From NCBI GenBank assembly GCA_040752025.1, contig JBFMFR010000041.1, forward strand, positions 1 to 64,000: DNA of 64,000 nucleotides. Reading direction: 5' to 3'. Source of the stretch: JBFMFR01 sp040752025 (GTDB lineage Bacteria; Chloroflexota; Anaerolineae; Anaerolineales; UBA4823). Under the pieces are notes generated by a model. It made no database searches. It was given only the letters and a program-made list of their open reading frames with translations, and was not told the DNA's origin. Position 1 is the first letter of the stretch; each line of letters opens with the position of its first letter. Below are positions 42,406-51,153 of this stretch, one piece after another. A program made the position numbers and the translations under genes.

Positions 42406-43458
42406 TCAGGCGATGACCTGCTGGATGAAGTCGCTGAGTTTGCCCCGATCGTAGATTTCATAGTAGGGTGGGGCCAGGCTGCTGCGACCCCATTTGACCA
42501 GGCGGATTTCATCGTCCTCGATTTCCAGGGCGGTGAGGCCATCGGAGTAGATGCCGCAGCCGGTGTTGAAGTAGCAGGGCAGGGGCTGCCCGGAAGGCTC
42601 GGTGGGCTCGATCAGGCGGCCCTTGTCTCTTTCGTCGGCGATGCGGCGCTGCAACTGGCTGATTTGCTCCAGGTTTTCGACGCGCTTGCGCTTGGAAGTT
42701 TTGCTCAAGGAGTTCTCGGCTTTCAACTGGGCGACCTGGGTTTCGAGCTTCTCGCCGTAGGAATGGGAGGCAAAAATGGCGCGGTGCGAGTGGCCGCAGA
42801 CGAGCAGGACTTTGCTGGCTTTGGCCCACTGGTAGAGGGTGCGCTCGTAGTCGCGGGCGATGGGTGATTTGGTGGAGGCAGTGGGGGAGTACAGGCCGAC
42901 GGCTCTGGCGTAAGGCTCGATGCCGCGGAACAGACGGGCGGCGAAGCGCGAGAACCAGGCGTATTTGTCCGAGTCGAGGGTGCCCTGGTGGCCGTGCACC
43001 AGCAGGATGCGACTGGCTCCGGAGGCGTCTTTGAGCTTGATGGCTGGCGGGGCGAAGTGGTTGCGCGCCTGGCCAGCCGGGCTGCGGGTAGGGTCGACCA
43101 GGCCGGCCCACTCGTGGTCGTGGTTGCCGAAGATGCGCCACAGGCGGGCCTCGCCGAAGGCGCGCATGCGAGCGTAGATGGATTCATCGTAGCGGGCCTG
43201 AATAGCGGGCAGGTCGAACTGCCAGAACTCTTCGATGTCGCCGAGCAGGAGCAGCGTGTAGGCGCGGGCCAGGTAGTGGTCCAGAGCGCGCTCCAGGGCG
43301 GCGAGGTTGTCCCAAAAATCGTCCGCCTCGCCGCCGTCACCGAGGTGCAGGTCGCTAATCAGGGCAAATTTGTGAGCGCCCAGGTCGAGGGTGGGGATGG
43401 ATGGGTCCTGCCAAAGGGCAGAAAGCTGATCCCAGGCGTCTTTTTTATCCAGAAACAT
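42406..43458 (-). CDS. Metallophosphoesterase, LpxH/calcineurin-like
   Basis: 350 residues. Motifs are LISDLHLGDGGE, LLLGDIEEFWQFD, RIFGNHDHEW, ILLVHGHQG and VCGHSHRAIF, the full two-metal set. The arrangement resembles UDP-2,3-diacylglucosamine hydrolase relatives, but no lipid A genes are near and the substrate is unknown. A charged coiled stretch (about 255-285) precedes the end. The start overlaps by 14 bases the small Cys-containing gene upstream, so the two are co-translated. Confidence 0.85.
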   Translation of the reverse strand: MFLDKKDAWDQLSALWQDPSIPTLDLGAHKFALISDLHLGDGGEADDFWDNLAALERALDHYLARAYTLLLLGDIEEFWQFDLPAIQARYDESIYARMRAFGEARLWRIFGNHDHEWAGLVDPTRSPAGQARNHFAPPAIKLKDASGASRILLVHGHQGTLDSDKYAWFSRFAARLFRGIEPYARAVGLYSPTASTKSPIARDYERTLYQWAKASKVLLVCGHSHRAIFASHSYGEKLETQVAQLKAENSLSKTSKRKRVENLEQISQLQRRIADERDKGRLIEPTEPSGQPLPCYFNTGCGIYSDGLTALEIEDDEIRLVKWGRSSLAPPYYEIYDRGKLSDFIQQVIA

Positions 43459-43696
43459 GGCGGTTCAGTTCCTGTTGGGCGAAACGATCATTGATCAGGA
43501 TGCAGCCGCGGTTGCCGGGGGCGCGCAAGAAGCCACGGTGGTTTGGGTCGCCGCCGGTGGCCTGCTGGCAGGTCCAGCACCAGCGGGCGGCCTGGGTGTA
43601 CCAGGCGACCTCGGCCTCCTGGCGAATCTCTGCACAAATTTGCTGCGCTATTTCCAATGGAATGGTGGGGACGGTGGTTTGATCGGGCACGTTCAT
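43445..43696 (-). CDS. Small Cys-containing protein, unknown function
   Basis: 83 residues with WCWTCQQATGGDP (CxxC) and a later Cys in NRGCILIN, plus His in PNHRGF: possible zinc ligands. GGAGACCC lies before the ATG at 43696. It overlaps the metallophosphoesterase start, which supports it as real. The function is unknown. Confidence 0.65.
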   Translation of the reverse strand: MNVPDQTTVPTIPLEIAQQICAEIRQEAEVAWYTQAARWCWTCQQATGGDPNHRGFLRAPGNRGCILINDRFAQQELNRHVSG

Positions 43697-43794
43697 TTTG
43701 GGTCTCCTGTATCAAACGTAGGTCTCCTGGAGATTTATGCAACCTGGGGGCTGGCGATGAAAGATTGTTTAGCCAAGCTCCTGGAGATGCGTGC

Positions 43795-44655
43795 TTAATT
43801 TGATGATACCACCTCTGCAAGCAAAGTCAACAACTGGTCGGCGATCTGGTCTGGCGAGCCTTCGATGAAGATGCGCTTGCGCAGGTCAAGGGGGGCGGCG
43901 GCTAACTCGCTGACCCAGGTGGGGGAGCCGGTCAGGCCGATGAAGTTCGGGTCGGCGGAAAGGTCGGCAGCATTCCAGATGGTCACCTGGGCGGGCTGGA
44001 GCGACCAGTTCTTGATGCGGAAGTCGATGAAGCGCGGTTCGTTGGCAGCGGTCTTGACGGAGATCAGGCAGGGGCTGCCGGGCTGGAAGGGCGCTTCCAG
44101 GATTTCGTAGCCGCCCTTGATCTCGCGGCGGCCGCGCGCCTGGCGGCGCGCCAGATCGAGATCCAGACGGGTGAGCAGGGTGAGCTGGGGGATGTCCAGC
44201 CATTCTGCCAGGCCGGCGGGCACCTGGCCGGTAGCGCCATCAGAGGATTCTTCGCCGCAGAATATGAGCGAAGGCGGGTGTGGGGCGAATTGACCCAATT
44301 TGTGGATGGCCTGAGCGAGGGTGTAGGTGGTAGCCAGCGTGTCGGCGCCGCCGAAGGCGGGGTCGGAGAGCAGGTAGATGTGGTCGCAGCCCAGGGAGAG
44401 GGCGATGCGCAAGCCGGGCTCGAAGTTAGGCGGGCCCATCGACAGGATGCTGACCTGCCCGCCGTAGCGGTCTTTGACGTCCAGGGCTATCTCCAGGGCG
44501 TTCATGTCGGGGGGATTGATCTCCAGGCGGGCATCCGAGCGCTCCAGCAGGCGAGTCTCGGGGTCGACGCGGATCTCCTCGGGCTTGGGGACAACCTTGA
44601 CGCAAACAACGCTGTGCAAGGTGTTCTCTGGGTGGCGCGGCTCAGGCTGTGGCAT
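43795..44655 (-). CDS. etfB: Electron transfer flavoprotein, beta subunit
   Basis: 286 residues. Family features are VVCVKVVPKPEEIRVD at the start, INPPDMNALEIALDVKDRYGGQVSILSMGP, DTLATTYTLAQAI and SSDGATGQVPAGLAEWL. With EtfA it forms an FAD protein; in bifurcating Etfs the beta subunit carries the extra FAD that splits electrons. It overlaps the etfA stop by 14 bases and is last in the Kor-Hdr-Etf operon. Whether it bifurcates cannot be decided from motifs alone. Confidence 0.85.
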   Translation of the reverse strand: MPQPEPRHPENTLHSVVCVKVVPKPEEIRVDPETRLLERSDARLEINPPDMNALEIALDVKDRYGGQVSILSMGPPNFEPGLRIALSLGCDHIYLLSDPAFGGADTLATTYTLAQAIHKLGQFAPHPPSLIFCGEESSDGATGQVPAGLAEWLDIPQLTLLTRLDLDLARRQARGRREIKGGYEILEAPFQPGSPCLISVKTAANEPRFIDFRIKNWSLQPAQVTIWNAADLSADPNFIGLTGSPTWVSELAAAPLDLRKRIFIEGSPDQIADQLLTLLAEVVSSN

Positions 44656-45694
44656 GGGCTACCTCCGGGCGTTCGCTTTGCGGGCTGTCGCCCACTTGCT
44701 CTAAGGCGGCAATCCAGGCGGGGAGCACCTGGTGGACATCGCCAACGATGCAGTAATCAGCGTAATCGAAGATGGGAGCGCTGGGGTCGGTGTTGATGGC
44801 GACGACGATCTCGGCTTTTTCGATGCCGACAACGAAGTGGAAGGCGCCGCTGATGCCGCAGCAGATGGCAACCTTGGGGCGGCAGACCACGCCGGTCTGC
44901 CCGATCTGGCGCTCGCGCTCGATGTAGCCCTCGTCCACGGGCGGGCGCGTGGCGCCGACGTCGCCGCCGAGCAGGCCAGCCAGGCGGCGAAGCAGGTCGA
45001 AATCGCCCTCGACGCCGCGCCCGCCAGCGACCAGCACGGGAGTTTTGCGCAGGTCAACTTGCTCGCCCACCTGGCGCTCGACCAGGCGGGTGCGGATCAA
45101 CTCGGGGGAGAGCTCCACGGGCAGGCGCACCAGGTCGCCGCGGCGGGTGGGGTCGGGCGGGAGGGGGGTGAAAACGCCGGGACGGACGGTGGCCATCTGG
45201 GGGCGGAAAGCGCCCATCTGGATGATGGCCAGCACGCCGCCGCCGAAGCCGGAAACTTCGCTGGCGAGCAGGCCGGTGTCGGGGTCCATGCGCAGGTCGG
45301 TGCAGTCGGCGTTCAGGCCGGTGCGCAGGCGCACGGCCAGGCGGCCGGCCAGGTCGCGCCCGTTGGGGGTGACGCCCAGCAGGAAGACGCTGGGTTTGGC
45401 CTGCATGAGGGCCTGGAAAACCACCCGGGCGTAGGCGTCGATGCTAAATTGTTCTAACAGGGGATGTTCGGCCAGCCAGACCTGTTCAGCGCCGTAAGCG
45501 AAGGCCAGCGGGACGAGGTGTTCGACCTGATGGCCGAGGAGCAGAGCGGCCAGGCCCCAGCCCATTTGGCCGGCAAGCTGGCTGCCCTTGGCGAGCATTT
45601 CCAGCGAGACGTCCTCCAGGACGCCGCCGTCTTGTTCTAGGTAGACCCAGATGGCTTTGGATTCTTGGTCAATTCCGTATAAGGATTCGAGCAT
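44642..45694 (-). CDS. etfA: Electron transfer flavoprotein, alpha subunit
   Basis: 350 residues. The C-terminal FAD domain is clear: CGISGAFHFVVGIEKAEIVVAINTDPSAPIFDYADYCIVGDV. The N-terminal domain has LLGVTPNGRDLAGRLAVRLRTGLNADCTDL. There is no N-terminal ferredoxin extension. ATG 45694 lies behind CGGAGC. It lies between the CCG protein and etfB; palindromic repeats fill the 50 bases before it. Confidence 0.9.
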   Translation of the reverse strand: MLESLYGIDQESKAIWVYLEQDGGVLEDVSLEMLAKGSQLAGQMGWGLAALLLGHQVEHLVPLAFAYGAEQVWLAEHPLLEQFSIDAYARVVFQALMQAKPSVFLLGVTPNGRDLAGRLAVRLRTGLNADCTDLRMDPDTGLLASEVSGFGGGVLAIIQMGAFRPQMATVRPGVFTPLPPDPTRRGDLVRLPVELSPELIRTRLVERQVGEQVDLRKTPVLVAGGRGVEGDFDLLRRLAGLLGGDVGATRPPVDEGYIERERQIGQTGVVCRPKVAICCGISGAFHFVVGIEKAEIVVAINTDPSAPIFDYADYCIVGDVHQVLPAWIAALEQVGDSPQSERPEVAHATA

Positions 45695-45725
45695 GTTTTG
45701 CTCCGGGTGAGTGCGGGTTATGCCG

Positions 45726-45810
45726 GGGGCGCACACCGTGCGCCCCTACGGGTGTGGGTCGTGGTTGATGGCCGGGTCAGGGCATACACCGTGCGCCCCT
45801 ACGAGGTGTG
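45726..45810. repeat. Two copies of the GTGCGCCCCTACG palindrome
   Basis: A full copy, GGGGCGCAC (45726-45734), ACC, GTGCGCCCC (45738-45746), and a partial copy at 45779-45802. Both are flanked by GGTGTGGGTCGTGGTT, a direct repeat of about 55 bases. The end of the CCG-protein gene reads through the array; its TAG is formed by the repeat itself. Confidence 0.7.
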
Positions 45811-46996
45811 GGTCGTGGTTTGATGCCAGGGCCATAGAAGCGATTTCGGCAACGTCGAGAACGGCGAGGTGTTCCAGTTTGGCGAGCTTGGCGCTGTCTT
45901 CCAGGCAGACGATGCAGAAGGGGCAGGCGGTGACCAGGAGGGGGGCGGTCTGGGCGGCCTCGCTGACGCGCAGGTCAGAGAAGCGCTCGCCGGGGGCGGT
46001 CTCGAGCCACATGCGCCCGCCGCCGCCTCCGCAGCACAGGCCGTCCACCTGCGAATGCGGCATCTCAACCAGCTCCAGGCCGGGGATAGCGGAAAGCACC
46101 TGGCGGGGGGCGGCGTATTCCTGGTTGTGGCGGCCCAGGTAGCAGGGATCCTGGAAGGTGACGCGCCGGGCGGGCTGCGAGGCGGGGAACTTCAGGCGGC
46201 CCTGCTCCAGCAATTGGGCCAGGTACTGGGTGTAATGCAGGGCAGTGAAGGCCGGCTGGCCGTCCGGGCTGGGGTAATGGTTCTTGAAGACATCGTAGCA
46301 ATGCGGCGAGACGGTCACCAGGCAGGTGACGCCTTTACCCTGCAAGCGTTGGGTGGTGGCCTGGGCGATCTCCTGGAAGTAGGGCTTGTGACCGACGCTG
46401 AGGGCGGCCTCGCCGCAGCAGGGCTCGTCGTCGCCCAGGTAGCCGAAGGAGACCCCGGCAGTGTGCAAAACCCGGGCCAGGGCGCGGGCGATCTGCTGCG
46501 CCCGGCGGTCATAGGAGGCGGTGCAGCCGACGTAGAGCAGGATTTCGTGAACCTGGGGATCGAAGGCGGGCAGCTTCCCGGGCAGGTCCAGATTTTTGGC
46601 CCAGGCGGAGCGCTGGGTGGGCGGCTGCGACCAAGGGTTGTCGTTCCAAAAGATCGACCAGAGCAGGGAGGGCAGGCCGGGCTCGACGGCGCGGCGCTCC
46701 CAGGCGATGGCGCGCAGGCCACGGAAGACGTCGGCGATGTGCACGCCGCGCGGGCAGTAGGGCTCGCACTGGGCGCAGGTGGTGCACAACCACAGGCTTT
46801 CATCGCCATTGCATAGGCCAAGCTGAGCCTGGCGCATGAGGGTGCGCACGGAAAGCGGCTGGTCGCGCACCAGGCCCCAGGGACAGGCGGCGGTGCAGAC
46901 GCCGCACTGGTAGCACAGGGCCGCTGCGCCGTCGGTCAACTGGATCAATTCTTCCCAGGTATCATCATCGAGTAGCGTGTATTCTGCTTCGGGCAT
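45746..46996 (-). CDS. HdrC/HdrB-like iron-sulfur protein (CCG family)
   Basis: 416 residues. The N-terminal HdrC-like part has two 4Fe-4S sites, CYQCGVCTAACPWG and CTTCAQCEPYCPRG. The HdrB-like part has two CCG motifs: DEPCCGEAA and DGLCCGGGGG. It should hold noncubane or 4Fe-4S clusters and pass electrons between HdrA and an acceptor, here perhaps Etf. The last 20 or so residues (HDPHLVGAHGVCPDPAINHD) are encoded by palindromic repeats and are probably an add-on. It lies 18 bases after the HdrA fusion gene. Confidence 0.85.
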   Translation of the reverse strand: MPEAEYTLLDDDTWEELIQLTDGAAALCYQCGVCTAACPWGLVRDQPLSVRTLMRQAQLGLCNGDESLWLCTTCAQCEPYCPRGVHIADVFRGLRAIAWERRAVEPGLPSLLWSIFWNDNPWSQPPTQRSAWAKNLDLPGKLPAFDPQVHEILLYVGCTASYDRRAQQIARALARVLHTAGVSFGYLGDDEPCCGEAALSVGHKPYFQEIAQATTQRLQGKGVTCLVTVSPHCYDVFKNHYPSPDGQPAFTALHYTQYLAQLLEQGRLKFPASQPARRVTFQDPCYLGRHNQEYAAPRQVLSAIPGLELVEMPHSQVDGLCCGGGGGRMWLETAPGERFSDLRVSEAAQTAPLLVTACPFCIVCLEDSAKLAKLEHLAVLDVAEIASMALASNHDPHLVGAHGVCPDPAINHDPHP

Positions 46997-47014
46997 GGGG
47001 TTCCTCGCAGGGAG

Positions 47015-50000
47015 TCAGGGGGTACGCTCGGGCACGCCCACCGGTTGGGCGTTGTGGGCACGGATGACGGCGTCCATCTCGGTGATCTTCTCGGCAAACT
47101 CTTTGCCTTCGGCGGCGGAGATCCAGCGCAACTGCAGGCGCTCGGGGGCGATGCCCTGGCGCTCGAACTTGCGCTGCCAGTGCTGAAAGCGCTTCCAGGT
47201 GAGGCGGTTGGCGTAGTTGTAGTGGCAATCGGAGCCGGTCTCGGTCAGGCGGCAGCCGGTGATGAGCACGGCTCCGGCGCCCTTTTCGAAAGCGCGGGCG
47301 ACGAAGGACTCTTCGAAGCGAGCGGAGCACATGGTGCGGATGACGCGCGCCGAGGCGGGGTACTGGCGCTTTTCGATGCCGGCCAGGTCGGCTCCGGCGT
47401 AGGAGCACCAGTTGCAGGTGAAGACCAGGCATTTCTCCTGCGGGTCGTTGGCCAGGGCAGCGTCCACCTGGGCCAGGATTTGCTCGCGGGTGAAATAGGG
47501 CATCTCGATAGCGTCGAAATTGCACTCGGCGGCGCAGGTGCCGCAGCCCATGCAGGCGGCTTCCAGGATTTTCACAATGCCGCCTTTGCCAGCCGGGCCG
47601 ATCTGCTGGATGGCGCTGAAGGGGCAGACTTTGACGCAGCGCATGCAGCCTTTGCACAGGTCGGGGATGAGCCTGGCAGTGAGGGGCTCTTTTTCGATGA
47701 CGTCGCGAGCGAGGAGGGCGCCGGCCTTGCCGGCAACCGCCAGGGCCTGGGCGATCGATTCGCGCACATCCTTAGCGCCCTGGCTGGCGCCAGCCAGGAA
47801 GACGCCCTCCACAGCGGTCTGGACGGGGCCCAGCTTGGGATGCAGTTCCATGAGGAAGCCGTCTTCGCTGTGGGCCAGCTTCAATTGATCGGAGATGTTC
47901 TCCTGTCCAGGGGTCAGGCCGACGACGAGCACCAGCAGGTCAGTGGGGACGCGCACGGTTGTGCCCAGCAGGTGATCGTAGAGTTCAAGGTATGGTGGCG
48001 ATTCGCCGGGTTGGCTGGTGTGCAGACGGATGGCTTCCTGGGGCGGGCGCTCCGAATCGTAGCGGAAGAACTGCACACCGGCGCGCATGGCCTGCTCGTA
48101 AAGCTCCTCCGCCTGGCGGCTGTAGGTGCGGATCTCTTTGCACAGCAGGCGCACTTTCTTGCCCATCTGGCGCAGGCGCAGAGCCTGGGCGATCATGGAG
48201 GTGCAGCAGTAGCGCGAGCAGCCCATCTGCCCCTGGCGCGAGCCGACGCAGGTGATGAAGGTGACGCGTTCGGCGTCGGGGACTTCGCCGCGGGCCAGCA
48301 GGGATTCCAATTCCAGGTTGGTGATGACCGGCGGCGCTTGCCGTGGGTCCTGCCCATAACCGAACTCGACCGGCTGGTAAGGGAGCGAGCCGGTGGCGAC
48401 AACCACGGCACCGACTTGCAGGTCGGCGGCACGGACGTCAGCGGAACTCCCATCGACAGGGCCGAGGTGAGCGTGGAAATTGCCCACCACGCCGGAGATG
48501 GTTTCGATGGCGGTGTTCAGGTGAACGTGAATGTGGCACTTCTTCACCTGGCGGATCTTGGTCTCGAGCAACTGGCGGGCGGCGATATCGGCCGGGGCGA
48601 CCCGGTCGAGCTGGTTGAGCAGGCCGCCCAACTGGGCTTCTTTTTCCACCAGATGGGTGGGGATGCCCTGGCTGGCGAGAGCCACGGCGGCGGTCATACC
48701 GGCGATGCCGCCGCCGATCACCAGGGCGCGGCGGGTGAGAGGCAGGTGGGAGGTCTGCAAAGGTACCAGGAGGCGAGCTTTCTCGACTGCCATCCAGACC
48801 ATGTCCATGGCTTTGAGGGTGGCGGCCTGGCGGTCATGCTTGTGCACCCAGGAGTCCATGTTGCGGATGTTGGACATCTCCAGCAGGTAGGGGTTGAGGC
48901 CGGAGCGCTGCAAGACGCCGCGGAAGATGGATTCGTGCGTCTTGGGGGAGCAGGCGGCGACCACGACGCGGGTGATGCCGTGCTCGCGGATGGCGGCTTC
49001 GATTTCCTGCTGGGTGTTGCCAGCGCAGGAGAACATCTGGTTGGAGGCGTAGACCACGCCGGGCAGGGTGCGGGCGTATTCGACGACCTGGTGGACATCG
49101 ACGACCCCGGCGATATTGCTGCCGCAGTGGCAGACGAAGACGCCGATGCGGGGCGTTTCGATGCCGGGCATGGGCTCGACCTCGGGCGGCTCGGGCCAAT
49201 AGCGCCCGGTGAGGTGGCTGAGGGCCAGGGCAGCCGCGCCGCTGCCCTCCGAGACGCTGTCGGGGATGTCCTTGGGGCCGGAGGCGCAGCCAGCGGCGTA
49301 GATGCCGGGGCGGGTGGTGGCTACCAGGCCGCCCTGGGTCTCCAGGGAGCGGATGAAGCCATCCTGATCGAGGTCGATGCCCAGGCTGCCGGCCAGGTCG
49401 ACCAGGCCGTGGGGCGGGGTGACGGCGTTGGCCAGAACGACCATGTCGTAGTCGCTTTCGATGCGCTGGGCGGCTTCGGTGTCTTCGTACAGGACGCGGA
49501 TGCGGCCCCAGCCGTTGGAGGTCTCTGAGGGAGAGCCGCCGGGCTGGATGCGGGAGGGCCGGCCGCGGATGAAGCGAGCGCCTTCGGCCTGGGTGCGCTG
49601 CCAGAAGCCATCGAAGCCTTTGCCGTAGGCGCGCACGTCCATGTAGAGCACATCCACGTTGTGGACGCCGTGATCGAGGGCCTGATAGGCGTGTTTGATC
49701 GAATACATGCAGCAGAAGCGCGAGCAGTATGGAAAGTGACGCCGGTCGCGCGAGCCCACGCACAGGACAAAGAGGATGTTCTCGGGATGCCGGCCGTCCG
49801 AGGGGCGGATGATCTCGCCGCCGGTCGGCCCGGCGGAGTTGATCAAGCGCTCGAACTCCATGGCGGTGAGGATATCGGGATGAGCACCGTAGCCGTATTC
49901 GCTCATCTGGCGCGGGTCGAGCATATCGTAGCCGATGGCAACGATGACGGCGCCTACCTGGCGCTGCAGCAGGGTCTCGGGCGGCTGGCTGAAATCGATG

Positions 50001-50515
50001 GCCTTGGGCGGGCAGGCCTGAATGCAGTGGTTGCAGGGCAGGTAGTTGGGGGGATCGTTGAGGCAGTTGGCGATGTCGATGCGGTAAGCGCCCGGGGCAG
50101 ACTGCGGGATGGGGGTGTAAATGGCTTTGCGGGCGGCCATGCCCGAGTCGTACTCGTTGGGCAGGATCACCGGGCAGGCGGCGGCGCACTCGCCGCAGCG
50201 GGTGCAGGCATCGGTGACGTAGCGGGCGCGCTGGCGGATGTGGGCGGTGAAAGCCCCAGGCTGGCCTTCCAAACCGACAACTTCGGCCAGGGAAAGGATT
50301 TCGATGTTGGGGTGCAGGTCGACTTCGGACATCTTGGGGGCTTCGATGCAGATCGAGCAGTCCAGGGTGGGGAAGTTCTTGTCCAGAACCGCCATGATGC
50401 CGCCGATGGTGGCTTCTTTTTCAACCAGCACGACGCGCGCCCCGGCTTCAGCCAGGTCGAGGGAGGCCTGAATGCCAGCGATGCCGCCGCCGATGACGAG
50501 AACCGAATCGCTCAT
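47015..50515 (-). CDS. HdrA-HdrA-MvhD fusion flavoprotein
   Basis: 1166 residues. HdrA unit 1 has VIGGGIAGIQASLDLAEAG, the HdrA-specific LDCSICIEAPKM, and 4Fe-4S sites CTRCGECAAACPV and CNHCIQACPP. Unit 2 starts near 460 with VFVCHCGSNIAG and a second FAD site VIGGGIAGMTAAVALASQG near 600. A two-cluster ferredoxin follows near 955 (CKGCMRCVKVCPF, CMGCGTCAAECNF), then an MvhD domain near 1030 (VFTCNWCSYAG...RVIRTMCSARF). HdrA is the bifurcating flavoprotein of heterodisulfide reductase; MvhD normally links it to a hydrogenase or formate dehydrogenase, neither of which is here. It lies between korC and the CCG protein. Confidence 0.88.
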   Translation of the reverse strand: MSDSVLVIGGGIAGIQASLDLAEAGARVVLVEKEATIGGIMAVLDKNFPTLDCSICIEAPKMSEVDLHPNIEILSLAEVVGLEGQPGAFTAHIRQRARYVTDACTRCGECAAACPVILPNEYDSGMAARKAIYTPIPQSAPGAYRIDIANCLNDPPNYLPCNHCIQACPPKAIDFSQPPETLLQRQVGAVIVAIGYDMLDPRQMSEYGYGAHPDILTAMEFERLINSAGPTGGEIIRPSDGRHPENILFVLCVGSRDRRHFPYCSRFCCMYSIKHAYQALDHGVHNVDVLYMDVRAYGKGFDGFWQRTQAEGARFIRGRPSRIQPGGSPSETSNGWGRIRVLYEDTEAAQRIESDYDMVVLANAVTPPHGLVDLAGSLGIDLDQDGFIRSLETQGGLVATTRPGIYAAGCASGPKDIPDSVSEGSGAAALALSHLTGRYWPEPPEVEPMPGIETPRIGVFVCHCGSNIAGVVDVHQVVEYARTLPGVVYASNQMFSCAGNTQQEIEAAIREHGITRVVVAACSPKTHESIFRGVLQRSGLNPYLLEMSNIRNMDSWVHKHDRQAATLKAMDMVWMAVEKARLLVPLQTSHLPLTRRALVIGGGIAGMTAAVALASQGIPTHLVEKEAQLGGLLNQLDRVAPADIAARQLLETKIRQVKKCHIHVHLNTAIETISGVVGNFHAHLGPVDGSSADVRAADLQVGAVVVATGSLPYQPVEFGYGQDPRQAPPVITNLELESLLARGEVPDAERVTFITCVGSRQGQMGCSRYCCTSMIAQALRLRQMGKKVRLLCKEIRTYSRQAEELYEQAMRAGVQFFRYDSERPPQEAIRLHTSQPGESPPYLELYDHLLGTTVRVPTDLLVLVVGLTPGQENISDQLKLAHSEDGFLMELHPKLGPVQTAVEGVFLAGASQGAKDVRESIAQALAVAGKAGALLARDVIEKEPLTARLIPDLCKGCMRCVKVCPFSAIQQIGPAGKGGIVKILEAACMGCGTCAAECNFDAIEMPYFTREQILAQVDAALANDPQEKCLVFTCNWCSYAGADLAGIEKRQYPASARVIRTMCSARFEESFVARAFEKGAGAVLITGCRLTETGSDCHYNYANRLTWKRFQHWQRKFERQGIAPERLQLRWISAAEGKEFAEKITEMDAVIRAHNAQPVGVPERTP

Positions 50516-50559
50516 GTTGTTACTCCTGTGGCGAGAAAGTGCTCATGGGTGCATGCAGC

Positions 50560-51141
50560 TCAGTCACTGTCTGCCTCACCGGCCGCGCCGATCACGAGGG
50601 GACTGGCAGCGCCATAGCGCTCGACGCTGTAGTCATAGCCGGTGGTGAAAGCCTGTAGGTTCAAGGACACCAGCCGTTCTTTGACCGAATTTTGGATGGC
50701 GGCTTGCATGCCCTGGCGGCTGACCAGGCCGGTGACGGCGGTGAAAAAGCCCAGCATGATGACGTTGGCGACCATGCGCTTGCCCAGCTCTTCTGCCAGG
50801 CGCGTGGCGGGTATGGTCAGGGGATGGTCGCCATCCAGGGGGGTGACCAGATCCTCGTCCGTCAAGATGAGAGCGCCTGGCCTGGCCTGGGGGCGAAAGC
50901 GGGTGTAGGCCTCCTGGGAGAGGGCGACCAGGACATCGGCGTGCTGGACGAAGGGATAGGCGATGGGCCGGTCGGAGAAGACAATGTTGGAACTGGAAGC
51001 GCCGCCGCGCGCCTCCGGGCCGTAGGCCTGGGTCATAACGGCTTCCAGCTCATCGTACAGGGACAGGGCTTTGCCCAGGATGTAACCTGCCAGCACGACC
51101 CCCTGCCCACCAAAACCGCTGATGCGAATCTCTTTGCGCAT
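50560..51141 (-). CDS. korC: 2-oxoacid:ferredoxin oxidoreductase, gamma subunit
   Basis: 193 residues. Family start RISGFGGQGVVLAGYILGKA, then AVMTQAYGPEARGGASSSNIVFS. It completes the KorDABC complex. It starts 12 bases after korB. The substrate could be 2-oxoglutarate or another 2-oxoacid. Confidence 0.9.
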   Translation of the reverse strand: MRKEIRISGFGGQGVVLAGYILGKALSLYDELEAVMTQAYGPEARGGASSSNIVFSDRPIAYPFVQHADVLVALSQEAYTRFRPQARPGALILTDEDLVTPLDGDHPLTIPATRLAEELGKRMVANVIMLGFFTAVTGLVSRQGMQAAIQNSVKERLVSLNLQAFTTGYDYSVERYGAASPLVIGAAGEADSD

Positions 51142-51153
51142 GGGGCACCTCGT

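Noticed and set aside
47045..49528. 827-codon plus-strand frame opposite the HdrA fusion
   Set aside because: The minus strand encodes a well-supported flavoprotein; the plus frame is a Gly/Ala/Val/Asp-rich antisense shadow.
48834..50189. 451-codon minus-strand frame inside the HdrA fusion
   Set aside because: Arg/Pro-rich off-frame shadow of the same gene.
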